Shown one piece after another: positions 54,872-61,622 of a stretch of DNA of 64,000 nt. The translations under genes were made by a program, and so were the position numbers. The notes beneath the pieces are model-generated. The model saw only the letters and a program-made list of their open reading frames with translations, had not been told where the DNA came from and did no database searches. This DNA is from Photobacterium piscicola (GTDB lineage: Bacteria; Pseudomonadota; Gammaproteobacteria; Enterobacterales; Vibrionaceae), in NCBI RefSeq assembly GCF_900166965.1, contig NZ_FUZI01000011.1:1-64000 (forward strand), written 5' to 3'. Position 1 is the first letter of the stretch, and every line of letters begins with the position of its first letter.

Positions 54872-54928
54872 TTGTTGTATCTGGACGTTACCGCGAATCG
54901 GATCGCTTTAGATGCCATATGTTAAAAT
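54867..54928 (+). repeat. Cassette-associated element, copy C
   Basis: Near-identical to copy B over 38 bases (one substitution). It then diverges gradually through GATGCCATATGTTAAAA. The spacing from GTTACCGCG to TGTTAAA is 33 bases in both. Confidence 0.85.
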
Positions 54929-55020
54929 ATCGGGTTTTAAGTTATCCGTTTTATGTCATTAACTTTCTCTTCGGAACAATAAATGCATAATCAGCTTTAA
55001 TATTTTAATGGAGAGTTTAA

Positions 55021-55452
55021 ATGCTTAATTATCTAAGTTTCAGGTATGAATTGTATAAATTAGATAAAATTTCTAAAGCTATGAATTTGGAATATAAATC
55101 CGTTGAAAAAACAATAACTAAACAAGAGGATATGGCTGAGCTTACATTTCTTGGTTATGATATTTACAGTTTTGACATGGGAGTTAAAAAGATAACATCT
55201 GATTATTACAAACATGAAGCAAATAAGTATTTAATACCACTCCCAAGTGTATCTAGTGCTGGGATGTATACTACTTTTGATTTTGATGATCTTGGTTCTG
55301 TAACCTTTTTAACATCTAAAGGTGTTTATCCATTGCGTAAGTCGATTCGGGAAGAAAAAAAGTTAAAACGCGAAACTATTGGATTCTATATAACATCAAT
55401 TACAGGTTTAATAGGAGCCATTATTGGTTTGATTTCATTTTTACCTAAATGA
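55021..55452 (+). CDS. Hypothetical 143-aa protein with C-terminal membrane helix
   Basis: Not recognised. The first 110 residues are soluble, Lys/Tyr/Asp-rich and of mixed alpha/beta appearance (LTFLGYDIYSFDMGVKKITSDYY). A basic stretch (KSIREEKKLKRE) precedes a single C-terminal hydrophobic helix of about 20 residues (TSITGLIGAIIGLISF). This suggests a tail-anchored inner membrane protein with its soluble part in the cytoplasm. GGAGAG is well placed before the ATG. Third ORF of the cassette-like array. Confidence 0.6.
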   Translation: MLNYLSFRYELYKLDKISKAMNLEYKSVEKTITKQEDMAELTFLGYDIYSFDMGVKKITSDYYKHEANKYLIPLPSVSSAGMYTTFDFDDLGSVTFLTSKGVYPLRKSIREEKKLKRETIGFYITSITGLIGAIIGLISFLPK

Positions 55453-55453
55453 A

Positions 55454-55500
55454 CGTTACGCGGACTCTCTCGGTACGCATAAATAGATTAAATGTTAAAT
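55454..55500 (+). repeat. Cassette-associated element, copy D
   Basis: CGTTACGCG at 55454 and TGTTAAAT at 55493-55500. The segment 55475-55499 matches copy E (55924-55948) at 21 of 25 positions. Confidence 0.6.
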
Positions 55501-55526
55501 ATCGCCCAAATTGAGGCGGTATTTTT
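55497..55526 (+). terminator. Hairpin after copy D
   Basis: AAATATCGCC (55497-55506) with GGCGGTATTT (55515-55524), one G-U pair, followed by TTTG. Confidence 0.65.
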
Positions 55527-55545
55527 GATGATTAAGAATAGACAA

Positions 55546-55575
55546 AATGGTGACATTTAGCTCCATGTCACCATT
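55546..55575. promoter_or_regulatory. Perfect 10-bp palindrome upstream of the antitoxin-like ORF
   Basis: AATGGTGACA (55546-55555) and TGTCACCATT (55566-55575). A further TGACATTTA copy lies at 55590-55598. The position 27 bases before the ORF suits an operator, though a hairpin terminator is an alternative. Confidence 0.5.
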
Positions 55576-55601
55576 ATAATTTTCCATGATGACATTTAAA
55601 A

Positions 55602-55799
55602 ATGAATGAAAGGTACTATTTAGTTAATGAGGGTTTTATATTGAAACGTCAATTTGTTAGTTTTGAACAGTATAAAAAAAAAGCATTACAAGACCCAGAA
55701 ATCAAAAAAAATTATGACGATCTAGCTGAAGAATTTAAATTGATTAGTGATCAAATAGCATTACAAAAACAAAGCCATAACAACACAGCAAAGAAATAG
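55602..55799 (+). CDS. Small protein resembling the N-terminal part of XRE-type antitoxins
   Basis: A 65-residue Lys-rich helical protein. The stretch FVSFEQYKKKALQDPEIKKN, then YDDLAEEFKLISDQIALQKQ, follows the pattern D.PE....Y..L..EF.LI..I that precedes the HTH in HigA-like antitoxins. The sequence ends where the HTH would begin, so it is truncated or a distinct short form. The ATG at 55602 has no Shine-Dalgarno; an in-frame TTG at 55641 has GAGGG seven bases upstream and would give 52 residues. An A9 run (55673-55681) could allow slippage. No toxin gene is adjacent. Confidence 0.45.
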   Translation: MNERYYLVNEGFILKRQFVSFEQYKKKALQDPEIKKNYDDLAEEFKLISDQIALQKQSHNNTAKK

Positions 55800-55960
55800 T
55801 TGAAGTAGTGATTTGTGAATTAGGTAACATCACAACGTGGGTTTATCTCTGTTTTCACTTAGAAAAAAACATTAAAACACCAGCTATTCTGTTCGTTCTA
55901 AATGAATAGCGATCATGTTGAGTACACATAAATAGATTTGATGTTAAGGCTACCTCAGTA
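55800..55960. other. Non-coding stretch before the pstS remnant
   Basis: No gene was seen. It contains element copy E and a hairpin; the pstS-like remnant starts at its right edge. Confidence 0.5.
55924..55949 (+). repeat. Cassette-associated element, copy E
   Basis: ACACATAAATAGATTTGATG then TTAAGG, 21 of 25 positions as in copy D. It is followed by a perfect hairpin GTTAAGGCTA (55943-55952)/TAGCCTTAAC (55959-55968). Confidence 0.55.
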
Positions 55961-55961
55961 G

Positions 55962-56134
55962 CCTTAACACCAACCTCAATCTTTCAGCTCCAACTTAACC
56001 AGATTTTCATTCACAATCGGACAGGTAATCGAATTTGGACAATATTCTGCCTATCACTGAATAAAATAAACCGTGAAAATTCTGGCTCCATCGGTACTAA
56101 GGCTTTTTTGTTGGGGCCTATTTATGTATAGATA
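55962..56134 (-). pseudogene. Decayed remnant of the pstS 3' end
   Basis: Aligned by eye with the intact pstS end at 58229-58414. Shared blocks include the stop and last codons (minus-strand GAAAGATTGA), ATTTTCATTCACAATCG, ATAAAATAAACCGT and CTCCATCGGT. A deletion of about 15 bases and several small indels destroy the frame. It covers roughly the last 50 codons of PstS plus a little 3' flank. The remainder of the gene is absent. Confidence 0.85.
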
Positions 56135-56159
56135 CAACCCGCGCGAATAAACATAAGCT

Positions 56160-57104
56160 CTAATGGCCATACAAGACATCAAAATCAGGAATATTCTGCT
56201 CCCAAATAGGCACATCTTCGCCAACAACTGACTTTAGAATCTCGATAAAGAGCTTCGTTTTAATAGGCGCATCTCGATGAGGGTACACCGCATAAACTGT
56301 TCCATAATCATCAATATTTAAATGAGTCATGATAGGAACTAGTTTGCCTTCAATGATCTCATCATTAAGCATTTGCGCAGAAACAACCGCCAATGTATTT
56401 CCTGCTAATACACTTTTGACCATCATTTCTACATCATTAACTTTATAAATAGCATTAAGCTTAAATTGATGTTCGTTTTTATTTTCATCAAGATAGCTAA
56501 ATTTATCAATTAATAATCCCGGTGCCGAATAAATGGTTGCGGGTAACGTTTCTAATCTTTTAATTGTCTCTATTTTTCCATGTTGTTTAATAAAATCAGC
56601 AGAAGCGACAATTAATAAACGACTTCGAGCAATCTTTCTTGATATCAAGCTGGAGTTTTTAGCCTTACCAATTCGAAACCCAATATCAAAACCTTCTTGC
56701 ACTATATCAACCATTCTATCTTCTAATCTAAGTTCACACTTCACATCAGGATATTGATGCTGAAAAATAGAAATCGCATCTTGTACATATTGACGACCAA
56801 ACATCATAGAACTGGTGATCTTCAATGTTCCTTTGGGTTCTGAACGATAATTTTGAGTTAAGCGATGAGTATTTTCTAATAGTTCTCGCAATTGCCGCGC
56901 TTGATTTACCATTTCACTACCAGCGGCGGTTAACGATAACGAACGCGTAGTACGATTAAGTAATCGAACTCCCAGCTCCTTTTCTAAACGGCTTATCTGT
57001 TTTGATATTACAGAGCGATCTATATTTTTCTGCTCTGCCACATTAGTAAAAGAGCCCTGTTCTGTCACTTCAAGCAATAATAATAAACGTTCAGAAAAAT
57101 CCAT
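56160..57104 (-). CDS. LysR-family transcriptional regulator
   Basis: A 314-residue LTTR with N-terminal winged helix-turn-helix (FTNVAEQKNIDRSVISKQISRLEKELGVRLLNRTTR) and the periplasmic-binding-like effector domain. It resembles the group of CrgA/DsdC-type 'LysR' proteins in which FDIGFRIG and similar motifs occur. The ATG at 57104 with AAGG is chosen over a TTG nine codons upstream. It is divergent from the hydratase-like gene at 57282, its likely target. The effector is unknown. Confidence 0.9.
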   Translation of the reverse strand: MDFSERLLLLLEVTEQGSFTNVAEQKNIDRSVISKQISRLEKELGVRLLNRTTRSLSLTAAGSEMVNQARQLRELLENTHRLTQNYRSEPKGTLKITSSMMFGRQYVQDAISIFQHQYPDVKCELRLEDRMVDIVQEGFDIGFRIGKAKNSSLISRKIARSRLLIVASADFIKQHGKIETIKRLETLPATIYSAPGLLIDKFSYLDENKNEHQFKLNAIYKVNDVEMMVKSVLAGNTLAVVSAQMLNDEIIEGKLVPIMTHLNIDDYGTVYAVYPHRDAPIKTKLFIEILKSVVGEDVPIWEQNIPDFDVLYGH

Positions 57105-57281
57105 ATAAGCCTTATGAGAATAAAGAAACAAGCCATTGGTGCAATATTAGCATCAATCTTGTGCTCATAACGGTGTTTTTCTCATCTAATGGATTGCTTA
57201 TAGTTAACTCAATGACGAAAAGGAAGTCATTTAACGTTACCGTATTTAGCGAGCCTAGTAGGCTATTTAGAGGAAATTATT

Positions 57282-58094
57282 ATGAAAACACTATCAATTA
57301 CTAGCCAAGGTGGTATCGCAACAGTAACCATCAACAATCCACCAGTGAATGTATTAACTATTGATCTAATTAACGAAATTAATGCGTTTGTACTTTCCTT
57401 AAAAGACGACCGAGATACAAAAGTGGTTGTATTTAAATCACTGCACGAAACGTTCTTTTTAGCACACCTTGATCTTAATGTGATTAACGGTACTCAAGGT
57501 GGACAAGCAGCTTCTATTGAGTTCAATCACATGATAATGAACATCAAAGCGATGAAACAAGTCTCTGTTGCCGTGGTTGATGGCGTAGCTCGTGGCGGCG
57601 GTGACGAATTTGTAATGGCATGTGATCTTGCTTATGCCACTGAAAATGCAGCATTTGCTCAACCAGAAATTCACGTCAATATTCCAACTGGCGGCCAAGG
57701 TGCGGTTCAATACGCAAGAAGAATGGGCAAAAACAAAGCATTACAAGCGCTATTATTAGGTAACGACTTCACTGCACAACAAGCTGAGAAACTAAACATC
57801 ATCACTCAGTTTGTACCTAAAGCAGAAATGGATACCTTTTTAGAAATGACATTGGGCGTAATCAGCGGTTTAGACGTTCGTGATATCGTGATGTACAAAG
57901 AAATCATCGCAGCCTCAATTACAGACGAAACCGCTGGCGCAGAGCTAGAGTTACGCTACTTTTTAGAACGTGCAAAAGAAGAAAAAACGGCGACGATTAT
58001 ATCTACATTTCTAAAACATGGCGGACAAACTGAGCGTGAAGCAAAAGATATGCAAGGTATCTTTGTTGATACCGCAGCAGAGCTATCAAAATAG
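57282..58094 (+). CDS. Enoyl-CoA hydratase/isomerase family protein
   Basis: A 270-residue crotonase-fold protein. Both hydratase glutamates appear conserved: Glu109 in RGGGDEFVMACDL and Glu129 in FAQPEIHVNI. The usual AGAD oxyanion segment near residue 61 reads AHLDL, and the GGTQRL region reads GGQGAVQYA, so it is a divergent member whose substrate cannot be inferred. GAGGAAA precedes the start. It is divergently paired with the LysR gene. Confidence 0.88.
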   Translation: MKTLSITSQGGIATVTINNPPVNVLTIDLINEINAFVLSLKDDRDTKVVVFKSLHETFFLAHLDLNVINGTQGGQAASIEFNHMIMNIKAMKQVSVAVVDGVARGGGDEFVMACDLAYATENAAFAQPEIHVNIPTGGQGAVQYARRMGKNKALQALLLGNDFTAQQAEKLNIITQFVPKAEMDTFLEMTLGVISGLDVRDIVMYKEIIAASITDETAGAELELRYFLERAKEEKTATIISTFLKHGGQTEREAKDMQGIFVDTAAELSK

Positions 58095-58105
58095 TAGAAA
58101 AGAAA

Positions 58106-58141
58106 AACACCCTGAGTAAATTTCTTTATTCAGGGTGTTTT
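58106..58141 (+). terminator. Terminator of the hydratase-like gene
   Basis: AACACCCTGA with TCAGGGTGTT, loop of about 14 bases, followed by TTT. Confidence 0.8.
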
Positions 58142-58159
58142 ACGTTACTGCATAAATAG
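58142..58159 (+). repeat. Possible short copy of the cassette-associated element
   Basis: ACGTTACTGCATAAATAG combines the left landmark (ACGTTAC) and the CATAAATAG of copies D and E with the middle missing. It lies just after the hydratase-like gene terminator. Confidence 0.3.
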
Positions 58160-58243
58160 CAACCACAGAGCTTTAGAGCATTTATTGGCGGTCTACACAC
58201 GTTAATGTAATATTAACGCGCCGCAACAATCTTAACGCTAGCT

Positions 58244-59254
58244 TCAATCTTTTAGCCCCAACTTCACCATATTTTCATTCACAATCGCAACAGGTAATGG
58301 AATATAACCGTCTTTTTGCACTATATTCTGACCATCACTGGATAAAATAAACCGTAAGAATTCTTGCTCCATCGGTGCTAGAGCTTTGTTGGGATGTTTA
58401 TTGATATATAAATATAAATAACGTGATAACGGGTAATTACCGTTAATTGAGTTCTCTACTGTTGCCTCAACATAATCAGAGCCTTCACGAGCAACTGGAA
58501 TAGCGCGAATGCCCGTAGTTTTATAGCCAATGCCTGAATAGCCGATGGCATTAAGCGAGGTTGAAACAGCCTGCACTACCGAAGCTGAGCCCGGTTGTTC
58601 ATTAACGTTATTACGAAAATCGCCACGACATAAAGCACGCTTTTTAAAGTCACCATAGGTGCCAGATACAGAATTACGACCAAATAATTGAATATCCCGT
58701 TGTTGCCAACTATTAGGTAAGCCTAGTTGTCCCCATTGAGTAATAGGTACTAATGCGCCACAACGTAAAGTTCGTGAGTATATTGCATCTAACTGCTCGA
58801 AATTAATGCCTTTAAGCGGGTTATCTTCATGCACAAATACTGCTAATGCATCTACTGCTACTTTAATTGCTGTTGGTTTATAACCATATTCTTTTTCAAA
58901 CGCTTCAATTTCTTTGGTCTTCATTTCACGGCTCATTGGCCCTAACTGTGCCGTTGCTTCCACCAGCGCAGTCGGGGCTGTTGATGAACCTGATGTTTGA
59001 ATTTGAATATTAACGTTCGGATATTGACGCTTAAAAGCCTCGGTCCAATAGGTCATTAAATTGGCTAACGTATCTGATCCTACCGAAGATAAATTACCCG
59101 AAATGCCACTGACTTTATGATAAGGCTGTAACTGAGTATCAACCTCAACGGTAGAGGTCGTTGCAGCCATAACGGGGGCTAATGCTACTACGCTCCACAA
59201 TGTAACGGCGCTGAGTGTGGTCGTAACCATTTTAGTGAGTGGCGACAATAACAT
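58244..59254 (-). CDS. pstS: Phosphate ABC transporter substrate-binding protein PstS
   Basis: Periplasmic phosphate-binding protein, 336 residues. A signal peptide ends near VMAAT (about residue 31). The mature part has [12 protein letters not shown] and [21 protein letters not shown] phosphate-loop segments and [15 protein letters not shown] precedes the start. It lies 16 bases after phoR on the same strand, so it is cotranscribed with phoBR rather than with pstCAB. The 3' end is duplicated as a remnant 2.3 kb to the left. Confidence 0.95.
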   Translation of the reverse strand: MLLSPLTKMVTTTLSAVTLWSVVALAPVMAATTSTVEVDTQLQPYHKVSGISGNLSSVGSDTLANLMTYWTEAFKRQYPNVNIQIQTSGSSTAPTALVEATAQLGPMSREMKTKEIEAFEKEYGYKPTAIKVAVDALAVFVHEDNPLKGINFEQLDAIYSRTLRCGALVPITQWGQLGLPNSWQQRDIQLFGRNSVSGTYGDFKKRALCRGDFRNNVNEQPGSASVVQAVSTSLNAIGYSGIGYKTTGIRAIPVAREGSDYVEATVENSINGNYPLSRYLYLYINKHPNKALAPMEQEFLRFILSSDGQNIVQKDGYIPLPVAIVNENMVKLGLKD

Positions 59255-59270
59255 TAGGTATCCTTACCCT

Positions 59271-60602
59271 TTAAGAATGATCATTGGTGATGGCATGTGG
59301 CAATCTGGTGTCAGCCACTAATCGACTTGGCAGCGTAAATGAGAAGGTACTGCCCTTATCAACTTCACTTTCAATTTCTAGATGTGCATCATGATGGCTT
59401 AATGCGTGCTTAACAATAGCGAGCCCTAAACCACTGCCGCCAGTTTCACGTGAGCGGGCTTTATCAACTCGATAAAAACGTTCAGTTAATCGATGAATAT
59501 GTTGTGCAGCAATACCCTCACCACTGTCCGTTACTTCTAATCGAGGTCCTGTTGGTGAGCGATACCAACGCACATGAATAGCAGCATCATTCGGAGTATG
59601 TTTAACCGCGTTATAAACTAAGTTTGAAATAGCACTGCGGAGTTGATCATTATCGCCAAAGACTTTTAAGCTGTTATCAACCTCAAAGGTAAATGACTGA
59701 TCTTTATTACTACTGAGTGACATGGCTTCTTTTTCTAAAATATCAAGCATTGCAGGCACATCGACCATTTCTTCTAGTTCAATCGTCGGTGCCGCTTCAA
59801 TTTTAGATAACGTTAATAATTGCTCAACTAACGCATTCATACGCGCTAATTGTTCGGTCATCACGCCATGAGCACGATCCCACATTGGTCCCATTAGCAT
59901 TTCAGGATCTTGTGCCATTTCAAGATACCCTTGCAAGACAGTCATTGGGGTGCGTAGTTCATGGGACACATTGGCAAAGAAATTACGGCGCATGCCTTCC
60001 AGTTGTTTTAACTGTGACACATCACGTACCGCCATCAGATATTCGCCCTCAGTGTAGCGCATGATCCGTAATTCTAGAGTACGGTCATAATTCATCGGTG
60101 AGGTTATTTCTAATGGGGTATCAAAAGCTTGACGAGAAAGATAGCGTACAAAATCAGGGCTGCGTAACAAATTACTGATAGGTTGACCGCTATCATCAGG
60201 CCAGCGCAAACCTAATAATTGTTGGGCTAATTTGTTGCACCAGACAATATTACCTTCGCTACGAAACACCACCACTGCATCGGGCAATGATTCGGCACCA
60301 TTACGGAAACGACGAATTAAGGTAGTGAGTTCTTTGCGACGGCGACGGTTACGCTGTTGTAAGCGGTAAATACCGTTAAACAGCGGTTCCCAACTGCCAG
60401 AGCCTGAAGGCGGCGTTAAGCTACGATCTTTCCATAACCAATTCGACATTTTAAGTTGGTTATGAAAATGCCATCCAAGTTGGATCCAACTCGCGATCAA
60501 TAAAAACCACGGTAGATAGCCAAAAATAACACCAAGTATAAGCCAAGGAAGATAAAATAATATCAGCTCCCCAACCAACTTTTTCCATGTCAATCTTTCC
60601 AC
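59271..60602 (-). CDS. phoR: Phosphate regulon sensor kinase PhoR
   Basis: A 443-residue membrane histidine kinase. Two N-terminal hydrophobic segments (about 10-45), then a PAS domain ([18 protein letters not shown]), HisKA with His214 in [13 protein letters not shown], and the ATPase domain ([31 protein letters not shown]). The start is GTG with AGGAG. It phosphorylates PhoB when phosphate is scarce. Confidence 0.97.
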   Translation of the reverse strand: MERLTWKKLVGELILFYLPWLILGVIFGYLPWFLLIASWIQLGWHFHNQLKMSNWLWKDRSLTPPSGSGSWEPLFNGIYRLQQRNRRRRKELTTLIRRFRNGAESLPDAVVVFRSEGNIVWCNKLAQQLLGLRWPDDSGQPISNLLRSPDFVRYLSRQAFDTPLEITSPMNYDRTLELRIMRYTEGEYLMAVRDVSQLKQLEGMRRNFFANVSHELRTPMTVLQGYLEMAQDPEMLMGPMWDRAHGVMTEQLARMNALVEQLLTLSKIEAAPTIELEEMVDVPAMLDILEKEAMSLSSNKDQSFTFEVDNSLKVFGDNDQLRSAISNLVYNAVKHTPNDAAIHVRWYRSPTGPRLEVTDSGEGIAAQHIHRLTERFYRVDKARSRETGGSGLGLAIVKHALSHHDAHLEIESEVDKGSTFSFTLPSRLVADTRLPHAITNDHS

Positions 60603-60677
60603 ATGTTTACTCCTAGCTGTAACGGAGTAGCACAGTGGTTCCGTTACGCTATTTTTCTATTCGATAAAACCAACACA

Positions 60678-60717
60678 ACCTTCATTGCTATCACAGGCGC
60701 ATGATAATAATGAAGGT
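60678..60717. other. Hairpin between phoB and phoR
   Basis: ACCTTCATT (60678-60686)/AATGAAGGT (60709-60717), with inner TATCA/TGATA. No U tract follows on the minus strand, so it may be an mRNA stability or attenuation structure in the 152-base gap. Confidence 0.5.
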
Positions 60718-60754
60718 AACGAGTTTGCCACGGCGGGTAAGCACAATGGAATAT

Positions 60755-61444
60755 TTACATGCGTGTCGAAAAACGGTATCCCGCCCCACGTACGGTTTGG
60801 ATCATTTTATCGTGACCACCATTTTCAAGCGCTTTGCGTAAGCGACGAATATGGACATCAACGGTACGATCTTCAACATAAACATTGGTGCCCCACACAT
60901 TGTTCAACAACTGCTCGCGGCTATAAACACGTTCTTGGTGAGTCATAAAAAAGTGCAGCATCTTAAACTCAGTCGGGCCCATATCTAATGGTTCATCAAC
61001 AGAGGTTACGCGATGTGAAACAGGATCTAGCTTCAATCCTTGCACATCAATCACATCATCTAAAGCCGTTGGTGAAGCACGACGCATCACGGCTTTCAAA
61101 CGTGCCATTAACTCTTTAGGTGAAAAAGGTTTGGTAATGTAATCATCCGCACCCACTTCAAGACCACGCACTTTATCTTCTTCTTCACCACGGGCGGTTA
61201 ACATCACCACTGGAATTTGGCGTGTCAGTTCGTCACGTTTAAAGTGTTTGATCAAGTTAATGCCAGAGCCTCCAGGTAACATCCAATCCATTAAGATTAA
61301 CTCAGGATACGGCTCACACATTTTTTCTAATGCACTATCGTAATCTTCAGCTTCTATTGCTTGATATCCATTTTGCTCTAGTACAAAACACAACATTTCG
61401 CGAATCGGTGCTTCGTCTTCTACTACAAGAATCCGTCTTGCCAT
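60755..61444 (-). CDS. phoB: Phosphate regulon response regulator PhoB
   Basis: An OmpR-class response regulator of 229 residues. The receiver domain has Asp53 ([11 protein letters not shown]) and Lys in TKPFSPKEL. The C-terminal winged helix carries [23 protein letters not shown] precedes the start. It binds Pho boxes such as those before pstC and before itself. Confidence 0.97.
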   Translation of the reverse strand: MARRILVVEDEAPIREMLCFVLEQNGYQAIEAEDYDSALEKMCEPYPELILMDWMLPGGSGINLIKHFKRDELTRQIPVVMLTARGEEEDKVRGLEVGADDYITKPFSPKELMARLKAVMRRASPTALDDVIDVQGLKLDPVSHRVTSVDEPLDMGPTEFKMLHFFMTHQERVYSREQLLNNVWGTNVYVEDRTVDVHIRRLRKALENGGHDKMIQTVRGAGYRFSTRM

Positions 61445-61501
61445 AATAAAATATACCTAGTCGTTTGTTTTCTCTGACATGCATCATTATGTGTGTTCAT
61501 T

Positions 61502-61519
61502 ATGACACTTTTGTGACTT
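61502..61519 (-). promoter_or_regulatory. Pho box upstream of phoB
   Basis: The minus strand reads AAGTCACAAAAGTGTCAT, 14 of 18 positions of the PhoB consensus, 58 bases before the phoB start. It suggests autoactivation of phoBR-pstS. Confidence 0.7.
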
Positions 61520-61622
61520 TTTCAGATAAAGCGCGTTTTAATATAATTAATAATAACCGTTTAAAATAGGCTTATTAGTTGATATTGCAAGAAAAAAAGC
61601 CATGTAATTAATGGCAATCTTA

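Noticed and set aside
53322..55949. Integron attC sites
   Set aside because: GTTAAAT fits the right core pattern in copies A, B and D, but no inverted RYYYAAC partner is found at a suitable distance, C and E break the pattern, and no integrase is in the window.
55962..56134. A real small minus-strand gene
   Set aside because: The frame is interrupted and all similarity is to the pstS 3' end.
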